The position numbers and the translations under genes were made by a program. Shown piece after piece: positions 1 through 6,166 of a stretch of DNA of 19,510 nucleotides (the first letter of the stretch is position 1; each line of letters opens with the position of its first letter). This DNA comes from Gammaproteobacteria bacterium (GTDB lineage: Bacteria > Pseudomonadota > Gammaproteobacteria > Chromatiales > Chromatiaceae). The stretch lies in the NCBI GenBank assembly GCA_019136395.1, contig JAGVUH010000419.1, forward strand, positions 1 through 19,510, given 5' to 3'. Below the pieces are notes generated by a model that made no database searches, was not told the origin of the DNA, and saw only the letters and a program-made list of their open reading frames with translations.

Positions 1-30
1 ATCACGCAGGATCGGACGGAAGTGGCTCAT
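1..30 (-). CDS. 5' end of an unidentified protein gene, cut by window edge
   Basis: Only the first ten codons lie in the window, reading MSHFRPILRD from an ATG at 28-30. The start is supported by a strong Shine-Dalgarno GGGGAGG (complement of 40-46) nine bases upstream. The gene lies about 100 bases downstream of queC on the same strand, so it could be co-transcribed with it. Ten residues are too few to assign a family, and it does not look like the start of queE or of another queuosine gene. A chance start is possible. Confidence 0.4.
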   Translation of the reverse strand, partial: MSHFRPILRD

Positions 31-131
31 CGGCTCAGGCCTCCCCAGTAGATGGGCTTATTCTACCGGGCGGCTCCCCCGCTCGACACCGAGAAAGTCC
101 GACAGGCTGCTAGTGCTACTTGCCAAGAGCA

Positions 132-827
132 TCAGCGCCCAGGCTGCCGCCCCAGCAGAGGGTCCGATACCCCCACCTCGCGGAAGCCCTTGGCACGCAA
201 CTGGCACGAATCGCATTGACCGCAGGGTTCGCCATCGGGGCCGGGATCGTAGCAACTGCTGGTGAGCCCATAGTCAACCCCCAGGGCGCGGCCCCGCTGG
301 ATGATCTGGGACTTGGTGAGTCCGATCAGGGGGGCATGGATCTTCAGCCGCTGGCGGCCCTCGACCCCGGCCGCGGTGGCGAGATTGGCCAGGTGCTCGA
401 AGGCGGCGATGTACTCTGGCCGGCAGTCGGGGTAACCGGAGTAGTCCAGGGCATTGACGCCGATGAAGATGTCGTTTGCGCCCAGGACCTCCGCCCAGGC
501 GAGGGCGAAGGAAAGGAAGACGGTATTGCGCGCCGGGACGTAGGTGATGGGAATCGCCTCCGAAAGGTGCGCCGCGGGTCGACCCTTGGGTACCGGGATC
601 TCCGCCGTCAAGGCGGACCCACCGAAGCGGCGCAGGTCGATATCCACGATGACGTGTTCGGCGACGCCCAGGGCGGTGGCCACCCTTTGGGCGGCCACCA
701 GTTCCACGGCATGGCGCTGGCCATAGCGAAAAGACAGGGCGTAGGGTGTAAAGCCCTCGGCCTTGGCGATGGCCAGGGTGGTGGTAGAATCCAATCCACC
801 GCTCAGCAGGACAATGGCCTTAGTCAT
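132..827 (-). CDS. queC: 7-cyano-7-deazaguanine (preQ0) synthase QueC
   Basis: QueC is a cytosolic enzyme that converts 7-carboxy-7-deazaguanine to preQ0 with ATP and ammonia, on the path to queuosine in tRNA. The 231-residue product has the N-terminal PP-loop SGGLDSTT for ATP binding, the core segment [18 protein letters not shown], and the C-terminal zinc site [19 protein letters not shown] with its four cysteines. The length fits the family. I choose the ATG at 825-827 rather than the in-frame TTG at 831-833. The sequence AGGGAGA (834-840 on the complement) is then six bases upstream, whereas it would abut the TTG. The ribosome-binding/start segment is duplicated in tandem just upstream. 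No other queuosine gene is visible, so the gene seems detached from a que cluster. Confidence 0.96.
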   Translation of the reverse strand: MTKAIVLLSGGLDSTTTLAIAKAEGFTPYALSFRYGQRHAVELVAAQRVATALGVAEHVIVDIDLRRFGGSALTAEIPVPKGRPAAHLSEAIPITYVPARNTVFLSFALAWAEVLGANDIFIGVNALDYSGYPDCRPEYIAAFEHLANLATAAGVEGRQRLKIHAPLIGLTKSQIIQRGRALGVDYGLTSSCYDPGPDGEPCGQCDSCQLRAKGFREVGVSDPLLGRQPGR

Positions 828-862
828 CTTCAATCTCCCTCATCTTCAATCTCCCTCATCTT
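825..862 (-). repeat. Tandem duplication of the queC SD-plus-start segment (16 bp x 2.4)
   Basis: The 16-mer catcttcaatctccct occurs at 825-840 and again, identical, at 841-856, followed by a six-base partial copy at 857-862. On the coding strand each unit carries a Shine-Dalgarno AGGGAGA and an ATG. The upstream ATG (841-843) is out of frame with queC. It would encode the seven-residue peptide MREIEDD, whose TAA overlaps the first queC codons. The duplication itself is certain. An effect on queC translation is inference. Confidence 0.85.
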
Positions 863-985
863 AACGGCTTCCAAGGGGTTATGCCCCCGGCGGGTGATGG
901 AGCGATCTGGCAGAAAGGCAAACTGACTAACTGAGTGTGTGTCGTCATCGGGACTGACTGTCATGAGGTGGCGGACCAGGTAACT

Positions 986-1014
986 GATATTAGAAGATAT
1001 TCCCGTGAATTTAA
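986..1014 (-). promoter_or_regulatory. Possible queC promoter region
   Basis: On the minus strand, TTAAAT (complement of 1009-1014) and TAATAT (complement of 987-992) are spaced by 16 bases, a weak sigma70-like pair about 160 bases upstream of queC. The plus strand here also shows two direct copies of gatatt (986-991 and 996-1001) separated by four bases, which could be an operator or chance AT-rich sequence. This is the most AT-rich stretch of the divergent queC/lipoprotein intergenic region. Confidence 0.22.
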
Positions 1015-1048
1015 CGCTAACTGTCAGGACGGGGCACGCCACCCTCCC

Positions 1049-1066
1049 GAAAATGAGAATCTTTGC
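1049..1066 (+). promoter_or_regulatory. Fur-box-like sequence
   Basis: The 18 bases at 1049-1066 (GAAAATGAGAATCTTTGC) match 13 of 18 positions of the classical E. coli Fur operator GATAATGATAATCATTAT. They lie about 65-80 bases upstream of the lipoprotein start codon. No good -35/-10 pair was found around it, so this is only a candidate. Confidence 0.25.
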
Positions 1067-1129
1067 GGTAACTTTCACGCATACCTTTCAGGCGCGTCAT
1101 CCAATCGTCACCAGGGATCAAGTATACCC

Positions 1130-1507
1130 ATGAAGACCCCCATCGCTACCGCAAACCTGGTCCCGCTGTCGCTGTCCCTAGCGCTGGTGACGATAGCCTT
1201 GGTTGGCTGCGCCACCCCGGTACGGACACCCGGCGGAGAAGTGACCTGCTACTCCTCCCGCTGTGTCGAGGACATGCGCGCCTGGACCCAACAGGACTAT
1301 CTCCGTCGGCAATATGAAGAGGAGCAGGCCCGCCGGGCAAGCGCCAAGACCCCGTCGCCTCCCCCTCGGCCGAAGCCTACGCCCGCCGTGGTCAAGGCCC
1401 CGCCCACCCGGCAACCGCCCCAGCAAGTGCCTCAGCAAGTGCCCTGCCCCGCGGGCATGATCCCCAATGGACCCCCTGAATATGGCTGCATCTATCCCCG
1501 ACGCTAA
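1130..1507 (+). CDS. Small Pro-rich lipoprotein of unknown function
   Basis: The 125-residue product starts with a basic residue and a hydrophobic stretch ending in the lipobox LVGC. Cys27 would therefore be lipidated and the mature protein anchored in a membrane facing the periplasm. The middle is charged (QDYLRRQYEEEQARR), then a Pro-rich linker of about 45 residues leads to a short conserved-looking C-terminal motif, CPAGMIPNGPPEYGCIYP, with two cysteines that may pair. The ATG at 1130 is chosen because the upstream in-frame extension has no signal character. The Shine-Dalgarno (AGGGA, about 13 bases upstream) is weak. The next gene begins 22 bases downstream. I do not recognise a named family. 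Confidence 0.8.
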   Translation: MKTPIATANLVPLSLSLALVTIALVGCATPVRTPGGEVTCYSSRCVEDMRAWTQQDYLRRQYEEEQARRASAKTPSPPPRPKPTPAVVKAPPTRQPPQQVPQQVPCPAGMIPNGPPEYGCIYPRR

Positions 1508-1529
1508 CCCGGTTGCCCAGGAGGTTGCG

Positions 1530-3080
1530 ATGGCACCACCTTTGGGTACGCTCCAGGCCAGGTCCGCCGCGCACGAGGTAGGGCCAAGCGAGCCCCCTTC
1601 CATCCTGGCTGACCCGGCCGCCGCCGTACCGACCGGAGCCTTGTCCGGGGACCCCCGGCTGCGCCTCGTCTTCGGGGCCAGTGGCTATATCGGCACCTAT
1701 TTGGTCCCGCGCCTCATCTCCGCCGGGGCGCGGGTGCGCGTCTCCTCCCGTCAACCCAAGGCCCTGGCGGCACGGGGTTGGACCGGGGTGGAGATCGTCG
1801 GAGCGGATGCCCTGGACCCCTCGACCTTGCCGGCGGCCCTGGCCGGGGTCAGTATCGCCTATTACCTGGTCCATTCCATGGGAGCGGGCAAGGCCTTTGG
1901 CCGCCTGGACCTGGAGGCGGCGGCCAATTTCGCCCAGGCGGCGGCGGAGGCGGGCGTGGAGCGCATCTGCTACCTCGGTGGCCTGGTGCCGGAGGACGCG
2001 GACAGCGAGCATATCGTCTCCCGGCGGGACACCGGGGACGTGCTGCGCCAGGGGTCGGTGCCGGTCACCGAGATCCGCGCCGGCATCATCGTCGGCCCAG
2101 GATCGGCGGCCTTCGAGGTCATGCGCGACCTGGTCTACCACCTGCCAGTGATGGTCACCCCCCGCTGGGTCACGGCCAAATCGCCCCCCATCGCCCTGGA
2201 CAACCTGCTGGAATATCTGGTGATCGCCCCCGGGTTGCCGGAAACCGCCAACAGCATCCTCGACGCCGCCGGCCCCGAGATCCTCACCTATGCCGGGATG
2301 ATGCGCATCCTCGCCGAGGTGGCGGGCCGTCGGCCACCACGCATCATCCCCCTGCCGGTGCTGACGCCCAAATTCTCCGCCTACTGGCTGCGCTTCGTCA
2401 CCGCCGTCCCGACCAACATCGCCCGGGCCCTGATCGAGGGCCTCAAGCACGACTTTTACGCCCACCCCCAGGAACTGCGGCGGCTGGTCCCCCAGCACCT
2501 GCTGAACTTCCGGGAAGCCGTCGCGGCCGCCTTCGCCGCGGAACGTGAACAACAGGTCCTGGCCCGCTGGACCGAGGGAGCCTTCAACATGCGCCAGGGT
2601 CGCATCGACTACGCCTATTACGCCAAACGCGCCGGCGGTAGCGCCGTCACCCGGGCCGCCCCTGCCAATGTCTGGGCGGTGGTGGCGGCCATCGGCGGAG
2701 ACAATCGTTATTATTATCTGAATAGTCTCTGGTCGATCCGCGAGACCCTCGACTGGCTGGTGGGTGGGCGTGGGCGGGCGCGGGGCCGGCGCCACCCGAC
2801 CGAGGTCCGGGTGGGTGACCGCATCGACTCCTGGGAGGTGGTCGGGGTAGAGCCGGAGCGCCGCCTGACGATGATCTTCGGTATGCGCGCCCCGGGGGCC
2901 GGTATCCTGGAGTTCGAACTGGAACCTCTGGCGTCAGGAGGTACCCAGCTCACCGCCACCGCCTACTGGCATCCAGCCGGTGTCTGGGGCCTGATGTACT
3001 GGCTCTCCATGGAGCCCTTCCACCAGGTAATCTTCTCCGGTCTGACCCGGGCGATCTGCCAGCGGGCGGAGGAGCGCTGA
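1530..3080 (+). CDS. YbjT-like SDR / NAD(P)-binding protein with C-terminal DUF2867
   Basis: A predicted cytosolic 516-residue protein. After about 45 variable residues comes a Rossmann fold with the glycine-rich motif GASGYIG (about residues 49-55), then YYLVHSMG and YLGGLVP, as in atypical (NmrA/YbjT-like) short-chain dehydrogenase relatives. The C-terminal third (from about residue 360, RAGGSAVTRAAPANVWAVV onward) has the START/SRPBCC-like character of DUF2867. This two-part layout matches E. coli YbjT, whose substrate is unknown. The ATG at 1530 is chosen because AGGAGG sits at 1519-1524, five bases upstream. An earlier in-frame ATG at 1467 would overlap the lipoprotein gene by 41 bases and lacks such a site. 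The short spacing suggests co-transcription with the lipoprotein gene. Confidence 0.88.
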   Translation: MAPPLGTLQARSAAHEVGPSEPPSILADPAAAVPTGALSGDPRLRLVFGASGYIGTYLVPRLISAGARVRVSSRQPKALAARGWTGVEIVGADALDPSTLPAALAGVSIAYYLVHSMGAGKAFGRLDLEAAANFAQAAAEAGVERICYLGGLVPEDADSEHIVSRRDTGDVLRQGSVPVTEIRAGIIVGPGSAAFEVMRDLVYHLPVMVTPRWVTAKSPPIALDNLLEYLVIAPGLPETANSILDAAGPEILTYAGMMRILAEVAGRRPPRIIPLPVLTPKFSAYWLRFVTAVPTNIARALIEGLKHDFYAHPQELRRLVPQHLLNFREAVAAAFAAEREQQVLARWTEGAFNMRQGRIDYAYYAKRAGGSAVTRAAPANVWAVVAAIGGDNRYYYLNSLWSIRETLDWLVGGRGRARGRRHPTEVRVGDRIDSWEVVGVEPERRLTMIFGMRAPGAGILEFELEPLASGGTQLTATAYWHPAGVWGLMYWLSMEPFHQVIFSGLTRAICQRAEER

Positions 3081-3242
3081 GCTCCTCCTCAAGCCGCGCC
3101 CGGAAAACCGGCCCCGCTATCGCGGCGCCGGAGAGCGGCCTCCTCACTGTCTACCCCCGACGCCCACCCTCTCCCAGCCGCCAGCGCCCGCGACATCCCC
3201 CGGGTGGCTCGCCCCTGGCAATTGGCCCCCACCCCTTCCCTC

Positions 3243-3521
3243 TTACGTCCCCGGCGCAAAATCCCACAGCCGATGGGCATCCAGCCGCAGCAGATAGTGC
3301 GCCTCCAGGGCCTCAAGCTGACTCAGCCGGGCGCCGAGGGCCAACTCGTTCGCCAGGCGCCGGGCCGTGAGCAGATCCTCCAGTTGCCCCTCGCCAGGCT
3401 GGTAGGCGCGCGCGGTCAAGGCGACCGCCTGGGCCAGCCGGCTGGCGGCTGCTTGGGCGGACTGCCAGGAACGGCGCGCGGCCAAGGTAGTCTGATGGTC
3501 CCCGGTTCCTCCAGGGAAATC
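3243..3521 (-). pseudogene. 3' remnant of a TolC-family outer membrane factor gene
   Basis: About 80-90 codons remain. The peptide contains ARAYQPGEGQLEDLLTARR and then LSQLEALEAHYLLRLDAHRLW, ending in TAA at 3243-3245. This is the typical C-terminal half-repeat of outer membrane efflux proteins of about 400-450 residues, with the YxxGExxLxxLLxARR signature and a final LLDAHRLW-like helix. The N-terminal 300 or more residues, the signal peptide and a proper start are missing. Upstream, the frame runs straight into the TAG stop of the Mrr gene (3522-3524), which is in the same frame. The fragment was probably orphaned when the Mrr segment arrived. The exact left junction lies between about 3490 and 3521. 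Confidence 0.7.
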
Positions 3522-4421
3522 CTAAGTGGTTGTCTCACGGAAGGGATCAAAGAAGGCAGGATCAAGTTCGTAACTGGCTACTGGCTTCAGGCCCAGTTGA
3601 TACGTGACGAAAAGGTCGAGGAGCTTCTGTCCATCGACCAATTCAATGGGTGGCACCCCATCGCGGCTGGCCTCACGCTGGGCGTCCGCCGTAAAGGTGC
3701 CCGTCGTCAGGATGATGCCCTTGTCGGCACGCCCCTGCATGGCGCCCCGGAAGTCGCGGACATGGGATGAGGTCACCGCGTTTTGATAGCGCTTGCATTG
3801 AAACAGCACCTTGAAACTGACCAGGGGATTGACCTGAAGGGTGCCATAGCCATCAATGCCCCCATCGCCCGAGCGGCCCGTGACGGCGACCTGGACGAAA
3901 CCCGCCTCACGCAACAGGCGCTGCGAGAGTCGCTCGAACCCTGCGGGAGGGAGATTCAGCAGCAAGGCAAGCAGTTGCTCACGATACCCCGCCGCGGGGG
4001 CGACATCATTCTCCGGTGGCGGGGTATCAGGCATATCAACTGAAGGCTGATCTTCCTTGCTTCGCTTGCGCTCTTCAGCAAAGACTTTGGACCATTTCTG
4101 AAACAGGACCCTCGCCGATGCGGCGGTCAGGTGCGTGGCCTGGCCTTTTTCGGTCAGGTTCCAGATGCCCCGCTGCGAAGCACCCAGCAGACCTTCTCGA
4201 TACAGGTAGAACCTGGCCCAGGCGACCCGGTTAGCGAAGCGAGGCACCCCGGAAGGCGTCACATCATTCTGCACCTCATCCGGGAGTGCCAGGTCTTGAG
4301 CAATTTGCCCGACGACCTCACCCGGCGACGCGGAACCACCCAAGGTCCGCAGGGCATCCAACAGGGGGCCGAAGTACTGGACGAATTGGGGTCCGTCCGA
4401 TTGCGTGGTTCTTTTTGCCAT
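3522..4421 (-). CDS. mrr: Mrr-type restriction endonuclease
   Basis: A 299-residue protein with two parts. Residues about 1-100 form an Mrr N-terminal winged-helix-like domain (FGPLLDALRTLGGSASPGEV ... GIWNLTEKG). Residues about 145-270 form the Mrr catalytic domain of the PD-(D/E)XK fold, with GDGGIDGYG carrying the metal-binding Asp and FQCKRY giving the QxK motif. It is followed by HVRDFRGAMQGRADKGIILTTG. Family members are type IV enzymes that cut modified DNA in the cytosol. The length is close to E. coli Mrr. The ATG has a strong AGGAGG about seven bases upstream. No methyltransferase gene is next to it, as expected for type IV. It abuts a tolC remnant, suggesting acquisition by transfer. 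Confidence 0.92.
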   Translation of the reverse strand: MAKRTTQSDGPQFVQYFGPLLDALRTLGGSASPGEVVGQIAQDLALPDEVQNDVTPSGVPRFANRVAWARFYLYREGLLGASQRGIWNLTEKGQATHLTAASARVLFQKWSKVFAEERKRSKEDQPSVDMPDTPPPENDVAPAAGYREQLLALLLNLPPAGFERLSQRLLREAGFVQVAVTGRSGDGGIDGYGTLQVNPLVSFKVLFQCKRYQNAVTSSHVRDFRGAMQGRADKGIILTTGTFTADAQREASRDGVPPIELVDGQKLLDLFVTYQLGLKPVASYELDPAFFDPFRETTT

Positions 4422-4583
4422 GTGCCCTCCTGGTAACCTGCGTTCTTCAGGTCATGATCGCCGACCAACAGCCCTCCTGGCAACTCCTGAATAACTACCC
4501 ACCGCCAGTGAGTCCTTACCAGACAATCACCTACATAGCCCCTCACCCCGATCGCGCTAGCTACTTATACCCCTTGCCCCAGG

Positions 4584-4795
4584 AGGCGGGGGTGTTCGGA
4601 TGGACCCCTGGCCACTTCAGGAGGTAGGAGTCCCCAGGCGTCAGGGACGCTGATGGACATGAGCTCCGTGGTGACCAACGAAGTTGGCTAGCCCCGCGCC
4701 ACCCTCGCCCGCCAACCACCAACGCAGTCGAGCGCCCCAGCACCGCCGGCCACCCCGCCGCCCTGACGATCGACTTCTCCGCTCACCAAGCACCC
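4584..4795 (+). repeat. Dispersed repeat, copy A, left part
   Basis: This stretch aligns along its length with 10426-10595. Shared landmarks include the start aggcggggg, GGAGGTAGGAGTCCC, CTGATGGAC, GTGGTGACCAACG and a long near-identical end running from ccgccgccctgacgatcgac to gctcaccaagcaccc. Copy A has an extra internal partial duplication: the ACCAACG motif occurs twice, near 4674 and 4718. A small hairpin GTCCC/GGGAC with a nine-base loop (4630-4648) is conserved in both copies although the loop bases differ. No convincing protein is encoded, so I regard it as a noncoding repeat of unknown type. The vapC remnant begins directly at its right edge. Confidence 0.8.
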
Positions 4796-4844
4796 CTGAC
4801 CCGAGCCATCAGAGAAAAATATGGGTATCGAGCAGGAACCTCAT
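4796..4844 (-). pseudogene. 5' remnant of a VapC-type PIN-domain toxin gene
   Basis: The ATG at 4842-4844 overlaps the antitoxin TGA stop by ATGA. Translation gives MRFLLDTHIFL, then TGA, then WLGS. PIN toxins of this type begin with a very similar sequence in which FLWW follows the Asp-bearing LLDTH motif, so the TGA most likely replaced a TGG codon. A few codons later the sequence becomes dispersed repeat copy A, and the rest of the PIN domain (about 110 residues, including the other acidic residues) is absent from the window. The toxin is therefore inactive. Identification rests on a short but distinctive peptide and on the coupling to the antitoxin gene. Confidence 0.72.
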
Positions 4845-5074
4845 GGCTCGAACAACCGCAAGGTCTCATCCGGCAGCGGCGCGTCGAAGTCGTCCGGTAC
4901 CTCAAAGTCGCCAGCACCAAGACTGATGGGGCGTAACTCCGCCGTCGCCTGGCGCCGCTGGTCCAGAAACTCGACGAAGTCCAGCACTTCCGCCTGACGT
5001 TCCGGGGGGAACTGGCGCAGACGAGCGAGGATGCGCTCTTCGAGCGGTAAGGATTCAGCGTTGGGCAGGCCCAT
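4841..5074 (-). CDS. Orphan DUF2281 (VapB-like) antitoxin
   Basis: A 77-residue protein with the family's two hallmark segments: LEERILARLRQFPPERQAEV running into LDFVEFLDQRR, and the C-terminal VPDDFDAPLPDETLRLFE. DUF2281 proteins are antitoxins paired with VapC-like PIN ribonucleases and usually precede the toxin gene with a short overlap, as seen here (ATGA). The start at 5072-5074 is chosen from the family length, with GAGGA about 11 bases upstream. The open frame continues far upstream without family resemblance. The toxin survives only as an 11-codon stub, so this antitoxin has no local partner. It lies inside a dispersed repeat, between its left and right parts. Confidence 0.82.
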   Translation of the reverse strand: MGLPNAESLPLEERILARLRQFPPERQAEVLDFVEFLDQRRQATAELRPISLGAGDFEVPDDFDAPLPDETLRLFEP

Positions 5075-5210
5075 GGCAACCAAGTCCTCAAGGCGTAACG
5101 AGCCGTAAGCAAACCATGGCACCCCGGCAAACGCAAGACCGCCGCAGCCCATCCCCCCAGCGGTCATGACCCCAGCCGCTGGATCAGCGCCTCGACCTGC
5201 ACGCCCAAAC

Positions 5211-5276
5211 AGGGTCGCAGTCTTCACCGCCCCTCGTCGCCCGGTCGCGTGCCAACACCGCACGCCACCTGGGCTC
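5211..5276 (+). repeat. Dispersed repeat, copy A, right part (with imperfect hairpin)
   Basis: This segment matches 10638-10703 with only a few substitutions and two single-base indels. Together with 4584-4795 it makes up a copy of the repeat that is contiguous, apart from a short spacer, at 10426-10703. It contains a long imperfect inverted repeat. Arms at 5239-5252 and 5260-5274 enclose the seven-base loop caacacc. The corresponding hairpin in copy B is at 10667-10701. Confidence 0.75.
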
Positions 5277-6014
5277 GTCTCTTCACCAAACCAAACCCCA
5301 TCAGAAGTTTTTTGCCTGACCAAACGCAACCGCAGTGATAGCCTCCTTCCGTCGTCGCCACCCGCCAGCGACATGCCCCTCCCGGCACCCCAGCACCCCT
5401 GCACCCGGGAAGCTACCCTCAGGCCCACTCGGCCCCCTCCGGGATGGCGACCTCGCCCACGTCCTTCCCCATCCGTGCCCTCGCGGGTCTTGCCACCCCC
5501 TCGGCGATGCTAGATTCCGCCCACTTCAGCCGCCCGTGCGGTTGGAGTTCCTATCCGTCATCGCCGGCAATGTCCGCAACTCGGTCTCCAAGAGCATCCT
5601 CGAATTGGATTCGGCGAGACACTTGCAGTCCGTGCCACGCCGGTCTTGGTTCTTGATCCTGAAGAATCATCTGTGAGACCTCACCAGTGACTGCGCGATC
5701 GTCGGCTGGGGCCTAAGCCACCGACCGATTTGGTTGCGGCAAGTGCCCTATCGGCAGAGCGGTCTCGTCGATCAAGGTCAGGTTACCGGTGCGTGCATTC
5801 GACTCCCAACGATCGTGCTGGCCGGTCTAATCAGGACGCACGGCAGCACCCACTCCGCCGTCATCCCGGCCGGGATGTCGGGATCCAGGCCATGGATGGC
5901 AAGCGCTCAGCCACCGCCAGCCTTCTCGAATCCGGATTCCACCCCTCCGCCCGATATCCAGATCGGCGACTGCTTGCGCCTCGCGCGAGCGATAGAAAAG
6001 ACAACGGCATCGAC
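5277..6014. other. Gene-poor stretch with possible decayed coding fragments
   Basis: No convincing gene was found. A perfect 16-base palindrome, CATCCCGGCCGGGATG, lies at 5862-5877 and is followed by gtcgggatcc, resembling the GGGAT-type palindromes often scattered between genes. Two stretches look faintly like gene debris. One is a plus-strand tail at about 5545-5676 ending VPRRSWFLILKNHL. The other is a minus-strand piece at about 5722-5826 reading RTGNLTLIDETALPIGHLPQ before a stop. Neither has a start, a ribosome-binding site or a recognisable family. Confidence 0.4.
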
Positions 6015-6020
6015 TATACT
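6015..6020 (+). promoter_or_regulatory. Possible -10 element upstream of the 1340-residue protein gene
   Basis: TATACT at 6015-6020 is one base from the sigma70 -10 consensus and lies about 150 bases upstream of the start codon. The sequence 16-18 bases further upstream (around atagaaaa) is a poor -35 match. If it is used, the leader would be about 140 bases. Low confidence. Confidence 0.25.
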
Positions 6021-6166
6021 CCTAGCAAAGAGCAGGAGTTGGTGGCAGGGCGTGGCGTGTCGGCCGCGAGGAAGGCCGAAGTCGAGATTGGGAGGGGGAA
6101 GGCGGACACAGGCCCTGAACATCGGCTCAGGCGCTCCTCCCACAATTCAACCCAGAGGGAAGGATC

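Noticed and set aside
830..1078. 82-codon minus-strand frame upstream of queC ending in MREIEDEGD
   Set aside because: No ribosome-binding site or family resemblance; its end is just the duplicated SD segment read in another frame.
834..1129. preQ1 riboswitch upstream of queC
   Set aside because: I looked for the compact hairpin plus A-rich tail of preQ1-I and found nothing matching.
1392..2795. 467-codon open frame on the minus strand
   Set aside because: It lies opposite the YbjT-like gene, has a Gly/Asp/His-rich composition typical of the complement of high-GC coding DNA, and has no recognisable domain.
4841..5428. 195-residue version of the antitoxin starting at 5428
   Set aside because: The first 118 residues have no family similarity and cross the dispersed repeat; the family is about 75-80 residues long.
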